DNA of 64,000 nt from Nocardiopsis quinghaiensis (GCF_008638365.1 NZ_VWVU01000001.1:310001-374000), one strand, 5' to 3'; shown: positions 49,762 to 58,152, counted from the first letter of the stretch. Made by a program: numbers and translations. The notes: a model not told the origin generated them from the letters alone.

Positions 49762-50526
49762 GTGTCCGACGAGGTTCTCTACACGGCCGAGGACGGCGTC
49801 GCCGTCATCACCATCAACCGGCCCAAGGCCAAGAACGCGGTCAACGCCGCGGTCGCCGCCCAGGTCGCCGAGGCCCTGGACGACCTGGACTCGCGCAAGG
49901 ACCTGAGCGTCGGCGTCATCACCGGCGCGGGCGGCACCTTCTGCGCCGGGATGGACCTCAAGGCCTTCATGAAGGGCGAGGTCCCGATCGTGGAGGGGCG
50001 CGGGTTCGGCGGATTCGCCGAGCGCGGGCCGAGGAAGCCGCTGATCGCCGCCGTGGAGGGTTACGCCCTCGCGGGCGGGTTCGAGGCGGTGCTCGCCTGC
50101 GACCTGGTCGTGGCGGCGGAGGACGCCAGGTTCGGCATCCCCGAGGTCAAGCGCGGCCTGGTCGCCGGTGCGGGCGGCCTGCTGCGCCTGCACCACCGCA
50201 TCCCGCGCAACATCGCCATGGAGTTCGCCCTGACCGGCGACTTCGTCGGCGCCCCGCGCCTGGCCGAGCTCGGCCTGGTCAACCACGTCACCGCCACCGG
50301 CGGCGCCCTGGAGGGCGCCAGGGAGCTGGCCGCGCGGATCACCGCCAACGGCCCGCTCGCGGTGCGTGTGTCCAAGGAGGTCATCACCTCCTCGGACGAC
50401 TGGTCCGCCGAGCGGATGTGGGAGAGGCAGAACGAGCTGGCGGGCCCGGTGTTCGTCAGCCAGGACGCCATGGAGGGCGCGGCGGCCTTCGCCGAGAAGC
50501 GCGCCCCCGTGTGGAGGGGCGAGTAG
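49762..50526 (+). CDS. enoyl-CoA hydratase/isomerase (crotonase) family protein
   Basis: The 254-residue protein has the crotonase oxyanion-hole segments GAGGTFCAGMDLKAF and VEGYALAGGFEAVLACDLVVAAEDARFG. The second catalytic position, normally GxxPGxGGTQ with a Glu, reads RGLVAGAGGLLRL here, so the usual hydratase Glu at that site is absent; the protein may be an isomerase or another crotonase. The GTG start follows AGGGAGACACC, 9 bases after the SDR, so they form an operon. The 3' end of the gene is partly duplicated downstream. Confidence 0.8.
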   Translation: MSDEVLYTAEDGVAVITINRPKAKNAVNAAVAAQVAEALDDLDSRKDLSVGVITGAGGTFCAGMDLKAFMKGEVPIVEGRGFGGFAERGPRKPLIAAVEGYALAGGFEAVLACDLVVAAEDARFGIPEVKRGLVAGAGGLLRLHHRIPRNIAMEFALTGDFVGAPRLAELGLVNHVTATGGALEGARELAARITANGPLAVRVSKEVITSSDDWSAERMWERQNELAGPVFVSQDAMEGAAAFAEKRAPVWRGE

Positions 50527-50689
50527 CCCCCACCCCGTGTAGCGGGCGAGCGGGGGGGGGCCCCCCCCCGGCGGGGCCGCGCGCGGGGGGGGACCGGGCC
50601 CCGGGGGGGGGGGGGCCGCGGCGTGCGCCGATTTGCGCGCCCCCGTGTGGTGGGGCGTGGGGCCCCCACCCCGTGTAGCGCACGAGCGG
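50499..50689. repeat. 55-bp degenerate direct repeat enclosing homopolymer G/C runs
   Basis: Bases 50499-50553 (end of the crotonase gene and beyond) recur at 50635-50689 with six differences. Between them are runs of up to 14 G and of 9-10 C. Such text is unlike the rest of the window and suggests a sequencing or assembly fault, possibly caused by the hairpin at 50671-50732. Confidence 0.7.
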
Positions 50690-50732
50690 CGGCCGCCCCC
50701 CCCGGGACGGCCGCCGCTCGTGCGCTACACGG
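50671..50732. terminator. 25-bp perfect inverted repeat after the crotonase gene
   Basis: Bases 50671-50695 and 50708-50732 are perfect complements of 25 bases around a 12-base C/G-rich loop. It is the strongest stem in the window and probably a terminator of the SDR-crotonase operon. Confidence 0.75.
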
Positions 50733-50808
50733 ACCGCTGCTGGCGCGAGCCCTTTTCGGCGGTTCTCCGTGAACTTCCAACCGGGATGGCGCGTGTTACC
50801 GAGGAGAA

Positions 50809-50889
50809 ATGGAATCTGTGTTTTATCGTAGCTTCGGGCGTGTCCTTTTATTTTGGACGCAAATGATGTATGTTCATTTTTCCTTATGA
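50809..50889 (+). CDS. possible 26-codon ORF in an AT-rich leader
   Basis: An ATG preceded by GAGGAG (spacing short, 3 bases) opens a frame starting MESVFYRSFGRVLLFWTQMM and ending after 26 residues at TGA. It is hydrophobic and lies in unusually AT-rich DNA, 22 bases before a textbook terminator. It may be a small peptide, a leader peptide or chance. Confidence 0.3.
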   Translation: MESVFYRSFGRVLLFWTQMMYVHFSL

Positions 50890-50911
50890 TATTCCTGTGA
50901 CCGTAGTCCTG

Positions 50912-50936
50912 CCCGGGGAGTTTCCCCGGGTTTTTC
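50912..50936 (+). terminator. intrinsic terminator/attenuator upstream of the glycosidase gene
   Basis: CCCGGGGA (50912-50919) and TCCCCGGG (50923-50930) form a perfect stem with a 3-base loop followed by TTTTTC. It lies 133 bases upstream of the glycosidase start on the same strand. Confidence 0.85.
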
Positions 50937-51068
50937 TTCGGTCTTTCCGCCATCCCTTTGCCCGTCATCATCGCGGGGGATACTGCTTGCCTTCCGTGGC
51001 TCGGGAAGCGCGCCTCCCTCCAGGCCGGCGGCCTCCCCGCCCCCTCGCCCGCCCCGTAGGGAGGTGCT

Positions 51069-52649
51069 GTGCCGAATCCTCACAGAATGTCTGCAGCCGG
51101 GTTCCTCGCACTGGTTCTCGCGTCCACCGCCTGTACGGGCCAGGGCGGTTCCTCGGTCCCCCTCGAAGCCCGGGCGGCATCCGGCATATCGGCGGCGGAG
51201 GTCTCCGACGTGCCCGAGGACTGGGACGTCCGGGAGGTAGCACCGGGCCTCCTCGTCTACGAGGGGGAGGTCGTCAGTGGAGAGCAGCCCGGTTGGTCCG
51301 TGTCGGTGACAGCCGGGCAGGACTGGTTCCGGTCACGTGCCGAGGCGGACGGACTCGCCTCGGAGCTCATCGAGCGGGGAAGCCCTGCCGTGGTGACCGA
51401 GATCCTCTGGCCCGAGGTCTTCGCCCAGGCGGGGCAGGTGCTCGGATGGAAGGTCCTCCTGGAGGAGCGTTACCCGAGCAGGTCGGCAGCCGACGCCGGT
51501 GCCGGGGTGCTGGCGGCCGAGGGCTGGTATCCGTCGGTGGAGTGGGCGGGCGCCGAGCCCTACGAGGACTACCAGCAGGCGAGGGTCGCCCTGGCCGTCA
51601 TAGACCCGGCCGAGTTCGGCGGACACGCGTACGCCACGTACGGGAGCGGGATCGACTCCGCGAGTACGGTCTCGGAGATGGCGGGTGAGGAGGGGGCCCT
51701 TCTCGCGGTCAACGGGGGATTCTTCGTTATGAACGAGGAGGACGGCGTGCCCGGGACGCCGGCCGGTGCCGGCGTCTACGGTGGAAGGCTGGAGAGCGAG
51801 GCGACCGACGGCAGGGCCGCGGTGGTGATGGAGGGGGACGGTCTGTCCCCCTCCTTCGTGGAGATCTCCACGAAGGTCACGGTCTCCGTGGGAGGGCTCG
51901 TCCACCAGACGGACGGGGTCAACCGTGTGCCCGGCGTCCGGCGCAACTGTGTCGACCCCGATCGGCCGACCCTTGTGCCCCTGCACGACGTGACCTGCCT
52001 GCTGGACTCCGAACTCGTGTTGTTCACGGACGCCTTCAGGGGTTCCACCCCCGAGACGGACGGAACCGAGGCGGTGGTGGACGCGACGGGCAAGGTCGTC
52101 TCACTCGGCACCCCGGGCACCAGGGTCCCGTCGGGGGGATACGCGCTCCAGGGCAAGGGCGAGGAGGCCCTGTGGCTGGAGGAGCACGCCCGGGTCGGTG
52201 CGAGCTTCGGCGTTGACGTCCAGGTCATCGGCGCCGACGGTCAGGAGCTGTCCGTCGGGCCGACCACGAGTATCGTCAACGCCGGTCCGCGGCTGTTGAG
52301 CGGCGGAAGGGTGAGCATCGACGCCGAGGCCAGCGGCCTGGTCCACCCCCACGACCCCCGGTTCGCCTACGGGTGGGTACTGAGGGACAACCCGCGCATG
52401 GCCATCGGAGTGGACGCCCACGACCGCCTGCTCCTGCTCGGCGCCTCGGGAAGGACACCGGGGGAGAGCGACGGCTTCGGGATCGACGGGATCGCCGAAC
52501 TCATCCGGGACCTCGGCGCGGTGGAGGCGGTGGCCCTGGACGGCGGGGGTTCGGTCAGCATGGTGCTCGACGGCGAGCCCGTGCTCGTCGGTGTCCCCGG
52601 CGAGGGCGAACGGAAGGTCGGGGACGCCATCGTCGTGCGTGCCGGATGA
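51069..52649 (+). CDS. secreted lipoprotein with SPOR-like and phosphodiester glycosidase (NAGPA) domains
   Basis: The 526-residue product has a lipoprotein-type signal ending ASTACTG. Residues about 70-165 contain two half-repeats (GWSVSVTAGQDWFRSRAEAD and GWKVLLEERYPSRSAADAG), like SPOR domains that bind septal peptidoglycan glycan. From about 190 to the end is the NAGPA (DUF2233) fold with AVNGGFF (Asn215) and the C-terminal ALDGGGSVSMV (Asp491 region), which in the human uncovering enzyme removes GlcNAc from a GlcNAc-1-P-mannose diester. So it likely cleaves or remodels sugar phosphodiesters outside the cell; the substrate is inferred. The GTG at 51069 follows TAGGGAGGTGCT. It converges with a Stealth phosphotransferase gene. 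Confidence 0.85.
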   Translation: MPNPHRMSAAGFLALVLASTACTGQGGSSVPLEARAASGISAAEVSDVPEDWDVREVAPGLLVYEGEVVSGEQPGWSVSVTAGQDWFRSRAEADGLASELIERGSPAVVTEILWPEVFAQAGQVLGWKVLLEERYPSRSAADAGAGVLAAEGWYPSVEWAGAEPYEDYQQARVALAVIDPAEFGGHAYATYGSGIDSASTVSEMAGEEGALLAVNGGFFVMNEEDGVPGTPAGAGVYGGRLESEATDGRAAVVMEGDGLSPSFVEISTKVTVSVGGLVHQTDGVNRVPGVRRNCVDPDRPTLVPLHDVTCLLDSELVLFTDAFRGSTPETDGTEAVVDATGKVVSLGTPGTRVPSGGYALQGKGEEALWLEEHARVGASFGVDVQVIGADGQELSVGPTTSIVNAGPRLLSGGRVSIDAEASGLVHPHDPRFAYGWVLRDNPRMAIGVDAHDRLLLLGASGRTPGESDGFGIDGIAELIRDLGAVEAVALDGGGSVSMVLDGEPVLVGVPGEGERKVGDAIVVRAG

Positions 52650-52660
52650 GGGGCGGCCCG

Positions 52661-52699
52661 GCCCGGTACCGCACCGGAGGTCCGGCTGCGGTACCGGGC
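52661..52699. terminator. shared terminator of the convergent glycosidase and Stealth genes
   Basis: GCCCGGTACCGCA (52661-52673) pairs with TGCGGTACCGGGC (52687-52699), with an inner CCGGA/TCCGG. It fills the middle of the 96-base gap between the two stops. Confidence 0.8.
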
Positions 52700-52745
52700 A
52701 CGAAAAAGGCCACGGGCCCCGGAACCCGGCGCCCTCCGTCTCGGT

Positions 52746-54425
52746 CTACCTCTCGAAACTGCTTTTGAAGGGAAGGAAGTCCCTGAAGAACTGATCGATG
52801 TGACGCGCGCTGGTGTCGTCGTCAGGCGGGGTGGTGTCGTTGACGCACAGGGAGTCGTAGTTGTGGTGGGTCAGGAGTTCGTGCGTGCGCTCCCTGACGG
52901 CGGCGAGGTTGGCCAGGTTCAGATAGGTGTACCGCAGGCTCCCGAACACCGCGCGACCGGTGAGCATCGCGTAGTAGTTGTGCAGGGAGGACGGGATCGC
53001 GTAGTCGTCCGGATGGCGGAAGCGGGACGCGGCGGTCTTGGCGAAGACATCCGGGAACTCCTCCTCCAGTTCGTGGAGGACGGAGCGGCGCTGCGCGATA
53101 GGAGTGTGCTTGAACTTGGTGGTCGGCAGCTTGCCGAACTTCTCCCTGATCAGAGCGCTGTTACGTTTTGCGGCGGCGTCCACGGGCTGGTCGGCGAGAC
53201 TCACCGGGCTCAGCCCGAACCGGTAGGTCGAGGGGTTGAGCCTGGCGATCCCGTTGGGGTGGAAGAACTTGGCCGCGGAGAGGGGGCGCCCGAAGAGCAC
53301 GTCGTCGTTGAGGTAGAGGTAGTGCTCCGACAAACCCTCGATGTGGTGGAGCTGTGACTCGATCGCGTGGGAGTTGAAAACGGGCAGCAGGGAGGGATCG
53401 CTGAAGATCTCCTTGTGATCCACGACACGCACGCGAGGATGGTCTGAGCGCAACCACTCCGGGCACTGCTCGTCCGTCACGATGTAGATATTGCGGACGA
53501 AGGGCGCGAACATCTCCAAGGAGCGCAGCGAATAGCGCAGTTCGTCACGGCTGGTGTAACGCGACGCCGACGCGGAGTCGGGGTTCAGCGGCGCGGCCAC
53601 CCCCATGTGCTCGGCGCGCTTGGCCGACCATCGGGGGTCATCGCCATCGACCCAGGTGTAGACGACATCGATGGGGAAGCTGATGTCCGTGGCGAGATCC
53701 CAGGTGAACGCCTCCAGGGTCGGATGGGTGGCGTCACCGATGGTGGTCGTGGCAGGCTTCCGGGCCTCGGGGGGGAGGACTTCGCTCACCGGGTTGAGCT
53801 GTGGTCCGACGAGGGACTCGCGCAGGGTCTCCTCGGGGGTGACCACCCGCAGCTCCTTGAGCCGTTCCTCCCCGTGGCCGGGCGAGGCCAGGAGCGTGGA
53901 GCCCTCCTGCCAGAACTCGATGCTGAAACCGTGTGCCGGTCCCGTGACGGCGGTACCTCGCTCGCCGACCACGTACTCCCCGAGGCGCAGGACGTCGGAT
54001 TCGCGGTTCTTCTCGAGAAGGCCCTCGGTGAGGAGCAGATAACTCCTCCGCTGCTTGATGTAGAAGCCGTGGTCGACGTAGGAGGACTCGATAATCCTCA
54101 GAACCTTGTCCCGCTGGTCGGCCCCCACCCCGATCGAGTGGTGGTACGGGTGGTTCGAGCGGGAGATGAAGTAGTCGACGCCCTCATTCCTGAGCAGAGT
54201 GGTGAACCTCTCCACCTGGGAGGCGGTCAGGGACGCGACGCTGAAGGGGCCCTCCCACAGCCTGGCGAGCACCGATTTCTGCTGATAGACCGAGATGCGG
54301 AGGTCGGGGCGGTTCCGCAGATGCTTCTCCGCTGTGGCACGCAGGAGCCTCGTCCTGATGGGGGCGGGGATGCGTCTTCTCGCGGCGGTCCTGATCCTCA
54401 GGGAGAGGTTGCTCGGGTTTGCCAT
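52746..54425 (-). CDS. Stealth family hexose-1-phosphate transferase
   Basis: The 559-residue protein has the four Stealth regions: CR1 PIDVVYTWVDGDDP (251-264), CR2 RDELRYSLRSLEMFAPFVRN through HYLYLNDDVLFG (293-379), CR3 HTPIAQRRSVLHELEEEFPD with RFRHPDDYAIPSSLHNYYA, and CR4 LCVNDTTPPDD near the C-terminus. Stealth enzymes transfer a sugar-1-phosphate to a sugar hydroxyl, as in capsule polymers and in human GlcNAc-1-phosphotransferase (GNPTAB). The first 240 residues are a lineage-specific N-terminal part. It starts with ATG after GAAAGAGTAACCC. The adjacent acyltransferase and the convergent glycosidase suggest a surface glycan locus. Confidence 0.9.
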   Translation of the reverse strand: MANPSNLSLRIRTAARRRIPAPIRTRLLRATAEKHLRNRPDLRISVYQQKSVLARLWEGPFSVASLTASQVERFTTLLRNEGVDYFISRSNHPYHHSIGVGADQRDKVLRIIESSYVDHGFYIKQRRSYLLLTEGLLEKNRESDVLRLGEYVVGERGTAVTGPAHGFSIEFWQEGSTLLASPGHGEERLKELRVVTPEETLRESLVGPQLNPVSEVLPPEARKPATTTIGDATHPTLEAFTWDLATDISFPIDVVYTWVDGDDPRWSAKRAEHMGVAAPLNPDSASASRYTSRDELRYSLRSLEMFAPFVRNIYIVTDEQCPEWLRSDHPRVRVVDHKEIFSDPSLLPVFNSHAIESQLHHIEGLSEHYLYLNDDVLFGRPLSAAKFFHPNGIARLNPSTYRFGLSPVSLADQPVDAAAKRNSALIREKFGKLPTTKFKHTPIAQRRSVLHELEEEFPDVFAKTAASRFRHPDDYAIPSSLHNYYAMLTGRAVFGSLRYTYLNLANLAAVRERTHELLTHHNYDSLCVNDTTPPDDDTSARHIDQFFRDFLPFKSSFER

Positions 54426-54569
54426 GGGTTACTCTTTCGGGCATCTGCGGTGCGCGTCGGCCGGTGTGTCCTGGCTCGCGCGCGAGGCCTGCTATGGAGA
54501 ACGAGAGGGCGCCTGGGGGCGGGCCGGCTTCCAGGGTTCCTCGTGGAAGCATCCTGTACACCTTACGGC

Positions 54570-54595
54570 AACCATTGCGTTAGAAACGTATGGTT
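54570..54595. promoter_or_regulatory. low-GC dyad upstream of the Stealth gene
   Basis: AACCAT (54570-54575) and ATGGTT (54590-54595) are inverted around 14 bases that include TTAGAA. The site is 145 bases upstream of the Stealth start in the 215-base gap to the acyltransferase gene. It may be a regulator site; no -10/-35 pair is clear. Confidence 0.35.
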
Positions 54596-54640
54596 TGGGA
54601 CACCCGCAGGGTGGCCCGCCATTACCCGGGAGGACGACGG

Positions 54641-56698
54641 TCAGGAGATCGCGTCGACCAGGAGCGGTTCCAGAAGCAGGGACATCGACCTGGAGAAGTG
54701 CGCGGTGAAGTGGTTGTCATCGTGGTAGGCGAGCGTGTTGCCGATGACTGAGTCGCAGACTCCGGACGGGCACAGGTAGTCGTTCAGATCCAGGAACGTG
54801 ACGTTCGGGTGCTCGCCCTTGACGGCATCGATGGGCGACACGGCGGCCAGGGAATAGTCCGCCCTCGCCGTGCAGGTGTCGCGGCCGTTGCGGTCCACGC
54901 ACTCGGGCGCGTCGAAGCCCAGCCGGGGCGTATCCCTCAGCGCGACCACCTGGATGCCCAGTTCATCGAGCTGGTGCCACCGCTCCTGGAAGCCGTCCGG
55001 GATCCGTTCCGCGCCGTCGCCGTGGGGATCGCTGCGGGTCGCCATGGTGAATACCGTGTCGGGGCGATCGGTCTCCATCCACGCGTAGGCATCGGCATTC
55101 CACTCGATGCAGGCGGTGAACGGCTCCCCCCTCAGCATCTGCGGCTCAGCACTGAAGTGGCAGGAGCTCTTGAGGATGGTGACCAGGCGCCAGTCGTGTT
55201 CGCGGGAGATCTCCTCAAGGGCCTGGAACCAGTGCCTCGAATGAGAACTCCCGACAAGCGCGATCGTGTGCTCGGCGTCCTCGGAGCCGAACGTGCAGAT
55301 GATCGGTTCGCTCCCCTGCACACCCACGTTGCAGTCGTCGGTCTCGACGACCGTGGACTCGCGGGCGTTGTCGGTCGGAGGGTAGACCGGGAGCGTCGGG
55401 AGCCCCTCGGCCAGGGAGGGGTCCGCGAGGACCGCCGCGCCCGGATACAGCGCGCTGTTCTGGCTCTGAGCCTCCAGGACGCGGGCCTGGTGGTCCAGCT
55501 GGTACTGCCAGCCCAACGCTGCCACCAGCACGGGCGCGAGGAGGGCGGAGGCGAGGGCGAAAGAGCCGAGCGAAGTGGAGGACCGCTTGGTGGTACGGGT
55601 GACAACCGTCTCGACCAGGCGGTCGGTGACCCACGCCAGAACGAGGCAGAGCGCCAGGACGCAGATCCCTCCGCTGAAGCTCGGCCGGACGCGCTCGGTG
55701 ACCTCCAGATAGAAGATGAGTATCGGCCAGTGCCACAGGAACAGGGCGTACGCCATGCCACCCACCCTGGTCAGTGGGCGCCATGTGAGCAGGCGGTCGG
55801 CGCCGACACGGTAGTCCGTGGTCCCGGCCAGGATCATCACTACCGCCGCGAGGGTGGGCCATAGGGCGATGAACCCCGGGAAGGGCAGTTCGGTCGGTGC
55901 GAGGAGACCGCACAGCACCAAGGCGATCAGGCCCGACCATCCCATCAGGAACCTGAGGGCACGGGGAAACCTCAGATGAGGGACGGCCATGGCGAGTACA
56001 CCGCCCAGGGCCAGTTCCCACAGGCGGGTCCCGGTGTCGAAGTAGGCCCATTCGGGGGTGCCGAAGGTGAGGTACACCGAGTACGACAAGGACGTCACGA
56101 ACACGGTGGAGCAGCAGAGCAGGACCGTGGCACGTAGGGGCAGGAGGCCCCGGCGCGCGATCAGCGCCGCAGACGTCACCAGGATCAGCCACAGGAGGTA
56201 GAACTGCCCCTGGACGGCCAGCGACCAGAAGTGCTGGAGAGGGCTGGCGCCGTTGTTCTGGGCGAGGTAGTCGACGGAGTTGAGCGCCAGGTGCCAGTTC
56301 TGGAAGTACAGGGCCGAGGCCACCGTGTCCGCGACGACCTCCGTCCACCGGGACCTGGGTAGGAACAGCGCGGCGCCCACCAGCACCGCCGCCATGACGA
56401 CCGCTGCGGTGGGAAAGAGGCGCTTGGCCAGGCGGGCCAGGAACGCGAGGGGGTCGATGAAACCCTCTCGCTCCACTGTGCGCACGAGCGAACCGGTGAT
56501 GAGGAACCCGGTGAGGACGAAGAAGACGTCGACGCCGCCGGACACGGTGCCGAACCAGATGTGGTAGACGGCGACCAGGAGGACCGCTACCCCCCGCAGA
56601 CCTTCGATCTCGAGCCGGTGTTGGTGCTTGACCGGCACCTTGCCCGGAGAGGCCGTCCGGTCCTGGGGAGCCCGGGACAAGGACTTGGAGATAAGCAC
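54641..56698 (-). CDS. acyltransferase 3 family protein with SGNH domain (OafA-like)
   Basis: The 685-residue product has an N-terminal acyltransferase 3 membrane domain with about ten helices (EIEGLRGVAVLLVAVYHIWFG, VDVFFVLTGFLITGSL, HFWSLAVQGQFYLLW) and a C-terminal SGNH-type domain (LVGSSHSRHW and DDNHFTAHFS with catalytic Asp/His). Such proteins O-acetylate surface sugars such as lipopolysaccharide, capsule or peptidoglycan. The GTG at 56698 with AGGA is taken as start; a TTG at 56716 is possible. It is in the same direction as the Stealth gene, 215 bases upstream, and may modify the same glycan. Confidence 0.85.
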   Translation of the reverse strand: MLISKSLSRAPQDRTASPGKVPVKHQHRLEIEGLRGVAVLLVAVYHIWFGTVSGGVDVFFVLTGFLITGSLVRTVEREGFIDPLAFLARLAKRLFPTAAVVMAAVLVGAALFLPRSRWTEVVADTVASALYFQNWHLALNSVDYLAQNNGASPLQHFWSLAVQGQFYLLWLILVTSAALIARRGLLPLRATVLLCCSTVFVTSLSYSVYLTFGTPEWAYFDTGTRLWELALGGVLAMAVPHLRFPRALRFLMGWSGLIALVLCGLLAPTELPFPGFIALWPTLAAVVMILAGTTDYRVGADRLLTWRPLTRVGGMAYALFLWHWPILIFYLEVTERVRPSFSGGICVLALCLVLAWVTDRLVETVVTRTTKRSSTSLGSFALASALLAPVLVAALGWQYQLDHQARVLEAQSQNSALYPGAAVLADPSLAEGLPTLPVYPPTDNARESTVVETDDCNVGVQGSEPIICTFGSEDAEHTIALVGSSHSRHWFQALEEISREHDWRLVTILKSSCHFSAEPQMLRGEPFTACIEWNADAYAWMETDRPDTVFTMATRSDPHGDGAERIPDGFQERWHQLDELGIQVVALRDTPRLGFDAPECVDRNGRDTCTARADYSLAAVSPIDAVKGEHPNVTFLDLNDYLCPSGVCDSVIGNTLAYHDDNHFTAHFSRSMSLLLEPLLVDAIS

Positions 56699-56716
56699 AG
56701 AGGGATTCCTGGTCAA

Positions 56717-57045
56717 GGAGAGATGAAGGGGGCGGGACGGGGAGGAGGCGTCCGGATGACCTCATTGTGCCTTCGCGTGACCTCGGCCTTTGGCGGGTCG
56801 TGGGCTTCGTTGTGGTTCCGGAGCGGAAAATATGCTGATTTGGTTCTTCCAGACGGCGAACCACGGCCTGGGAGTGGCGCATGCCACTGGATGACTCCGT
56901 GTGCGGTGGGGCGGTGCTCCGGTCCGGTGCCGGTGCAGTGCTCGCACCTCTTCGCGGAGCTGGTGCGTCGAGTCGCGTGTCATGTCCGCGACGCCGGGCC
57001 CGGACCCCGGCCGGCCCGAGGTTCTGTGTCGGCACTCCTGTGGGT
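56717..57045. other. intergenic region upstream of the acyltransferase gene
   Basis: This region holds no intact gene. AT-rich pockets (56801-56850) may carry the promoter of the acyltransferase gene. From about 56940 there may be decayed remains of the galE fragment that follows. Confidence 0.4.
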
Positions 57046-57119
57046 GTCCACGGTGTCGACTCCGTCGTGCACCTGGCCGGGCTCAAGGCGGTCGGGGAGT
57101 CCGGGACCAGCCGCTGCGC
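57046..57119 (+). pseudogene. galE (UDP-glucose 4-epimerase) fragment
   Basis: Bases 57046-57102 read VHGVDSVVHLAGLKAVGES, which carries the GalE signature HLAGLKAVGES after the strand HGVDSVV. In another frame (57099-57119) the text continues VRDQPLR, matching the GalE wording after GES. The join fits loss of one of two copies of GTCC, a 4-base deletion. Nothing further downstream looks like GalE. So this is a short broken remnant, about 25 codons. It lies between surface-glycan genes, consistent with a lost nucleotide-sugar gene. Confidence 0.75.
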
Positions 57120-57309
57120 TCGACCGCCTGCGCTTCCTTTTCAAGCGTGGATTCATCGGCTGCTCTGAGCGTCTTGCCGGGGTGATTCGGGTCCGGGGGC
57201 CGGCCATATTGGGAACGGTTTGGTTTCTCCTCTTTTCTTTTCTGGTGAGGAACGGTGAAGAATTCGGTGGTGTTCGGATCCGTCCCGTGGGCGCACCCGC
57301 CGTCCGGCG
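57120..57309. other. intergenic region, no gene seen
   Basis: Includes a low-GC stretch (57205-57260) with TTTCTCCTCTTTTCTTTTC on the plus strand. It may be the 3' end region of the minus-strand DUF4352 gene. Confidence 0.35.
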
Positions 57310-58011
57310 TCAGTCGCCGAGGTCGACCTCGACCTCGTTGCCGCCCCGGAAGCGCGAGCTCAGGCCGATGTGGGAGACGTCGGCGGCGGACTCCACGTCG
57401 AAGGCGATGCTGACGCCCACCGGGGAGCCGTCGGCGGGCAGGTCCTGCCAGATGGGGCTCTGGAGTTCGAGGGTGGCGCCGTAGTCCTCCTCGATCCGCT
57501 CACCGGAGGAGGTGTAGACGTGCTGCTCGTCGCGCCAGAACTCGCCGACGCCCGCGTCGGCGACGTCGATGTGCACGATGAGGTACTCGCCGAGGGGGCG
57601 GTGGTCGTCGATCTCGTCGGTGACCTCGGTGCCGGTGACCGTGAGGAGTATGCCGTCGTGCTCGACGGTCTCGTTCACGCCGGGTGTGTCCGTGGTGGTC
57701 GGCGTGTCCGTGCCGCCCCCCGTGCCCCCGGCGCCGCCGGTGTCCTCGCCGCGGTCGTCGAGGACGAAGACGATGAGCAGGACCAGGACGACGCCGACGA
57801 CGAACAGGCCGCCGCAGCCCAGGCTGACGAACAGCCAGGGGGATGTGCTCTCCGGGCCCCGGGGGTCCTGCGGGGGCGGGAAGCCGGGCGGACCCGCGGG
57901 TCCGTGCGGTCCGGGAGGACCGAGGCCGGGGGGAGGCGGCCCCATGGGCGGCTGGTCACCGGAGTCGGGCCCGTGGCGGTGCGGTCCGTGCGGATCGGGC
58001 GGCTGGCTCAT
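57310..58011 (-). CDS. DUF4352 domain membrane protein
   Basis: The 233-residue product has a Pro/Gly/His-rich cytoplasmic N-terminus (about 1-58), one transmembrane segment (WLFVSLGCGGLFVVGVVLVLLIVFVL, 59-84), a Gly/Thr linker and an outside domain from about 110 to the end with GEYLIVHIDVADAGVGEFWRDE and SIAFDVESAADVSHIGLSS, the DUF4352 beta-sandwich pattern. Function unknown. It diverges from the metal-sensor gene. Confidence 0.75.
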   Translation of the reverse strand: MSQPPDPHGPHRHGPDSGDQPPMGPPPPGLGPPGPHGPAGPPGFPPPQDPRGPESTSPWLFVSLGCGGLFVVGVVLVLLIVFVLDDRGEDTGGAGGTGGGTDTPTTTDTPGVNETVEHDGILLTVTGTEVTDEIDDHRPLGEYLIVHIDVADAGVGEFWRDEQHVYTSSGERIEEDYGATLELQSPIWQDLPADGSPVGVSIAFDVESAADVSHIGLSSRFRGGNEVEVDLGD

Positions 58012-58152
58012 GGCGGGTCTGGCTTTCTGCGCGGGCGGCGGCGGTCGGTGTGCCTCCGGTCTCCAGTGTGAGGGAAGTGCTCTCGCCGCCCACTGTTCAC
58101 CACACGGTCCCGTCCGCGGCCGTGCGGGACCACATTCGGTACATGCTTTCCT

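Noticed and set aside
51069..54425. Glycosidase and Stealth genes as one operon
   Set aside because: They are convergent with a shared terminator hairpin; only proximity links them.
56561..57484. 307-codon plus-strand frame over the acyltransferase/DUF4352 gap
   Set aside because: It overlaps the acyltransferase start on the other strand, lacks a ribosome site and has no motif; only the galE fragment inside another frame is meaningful.
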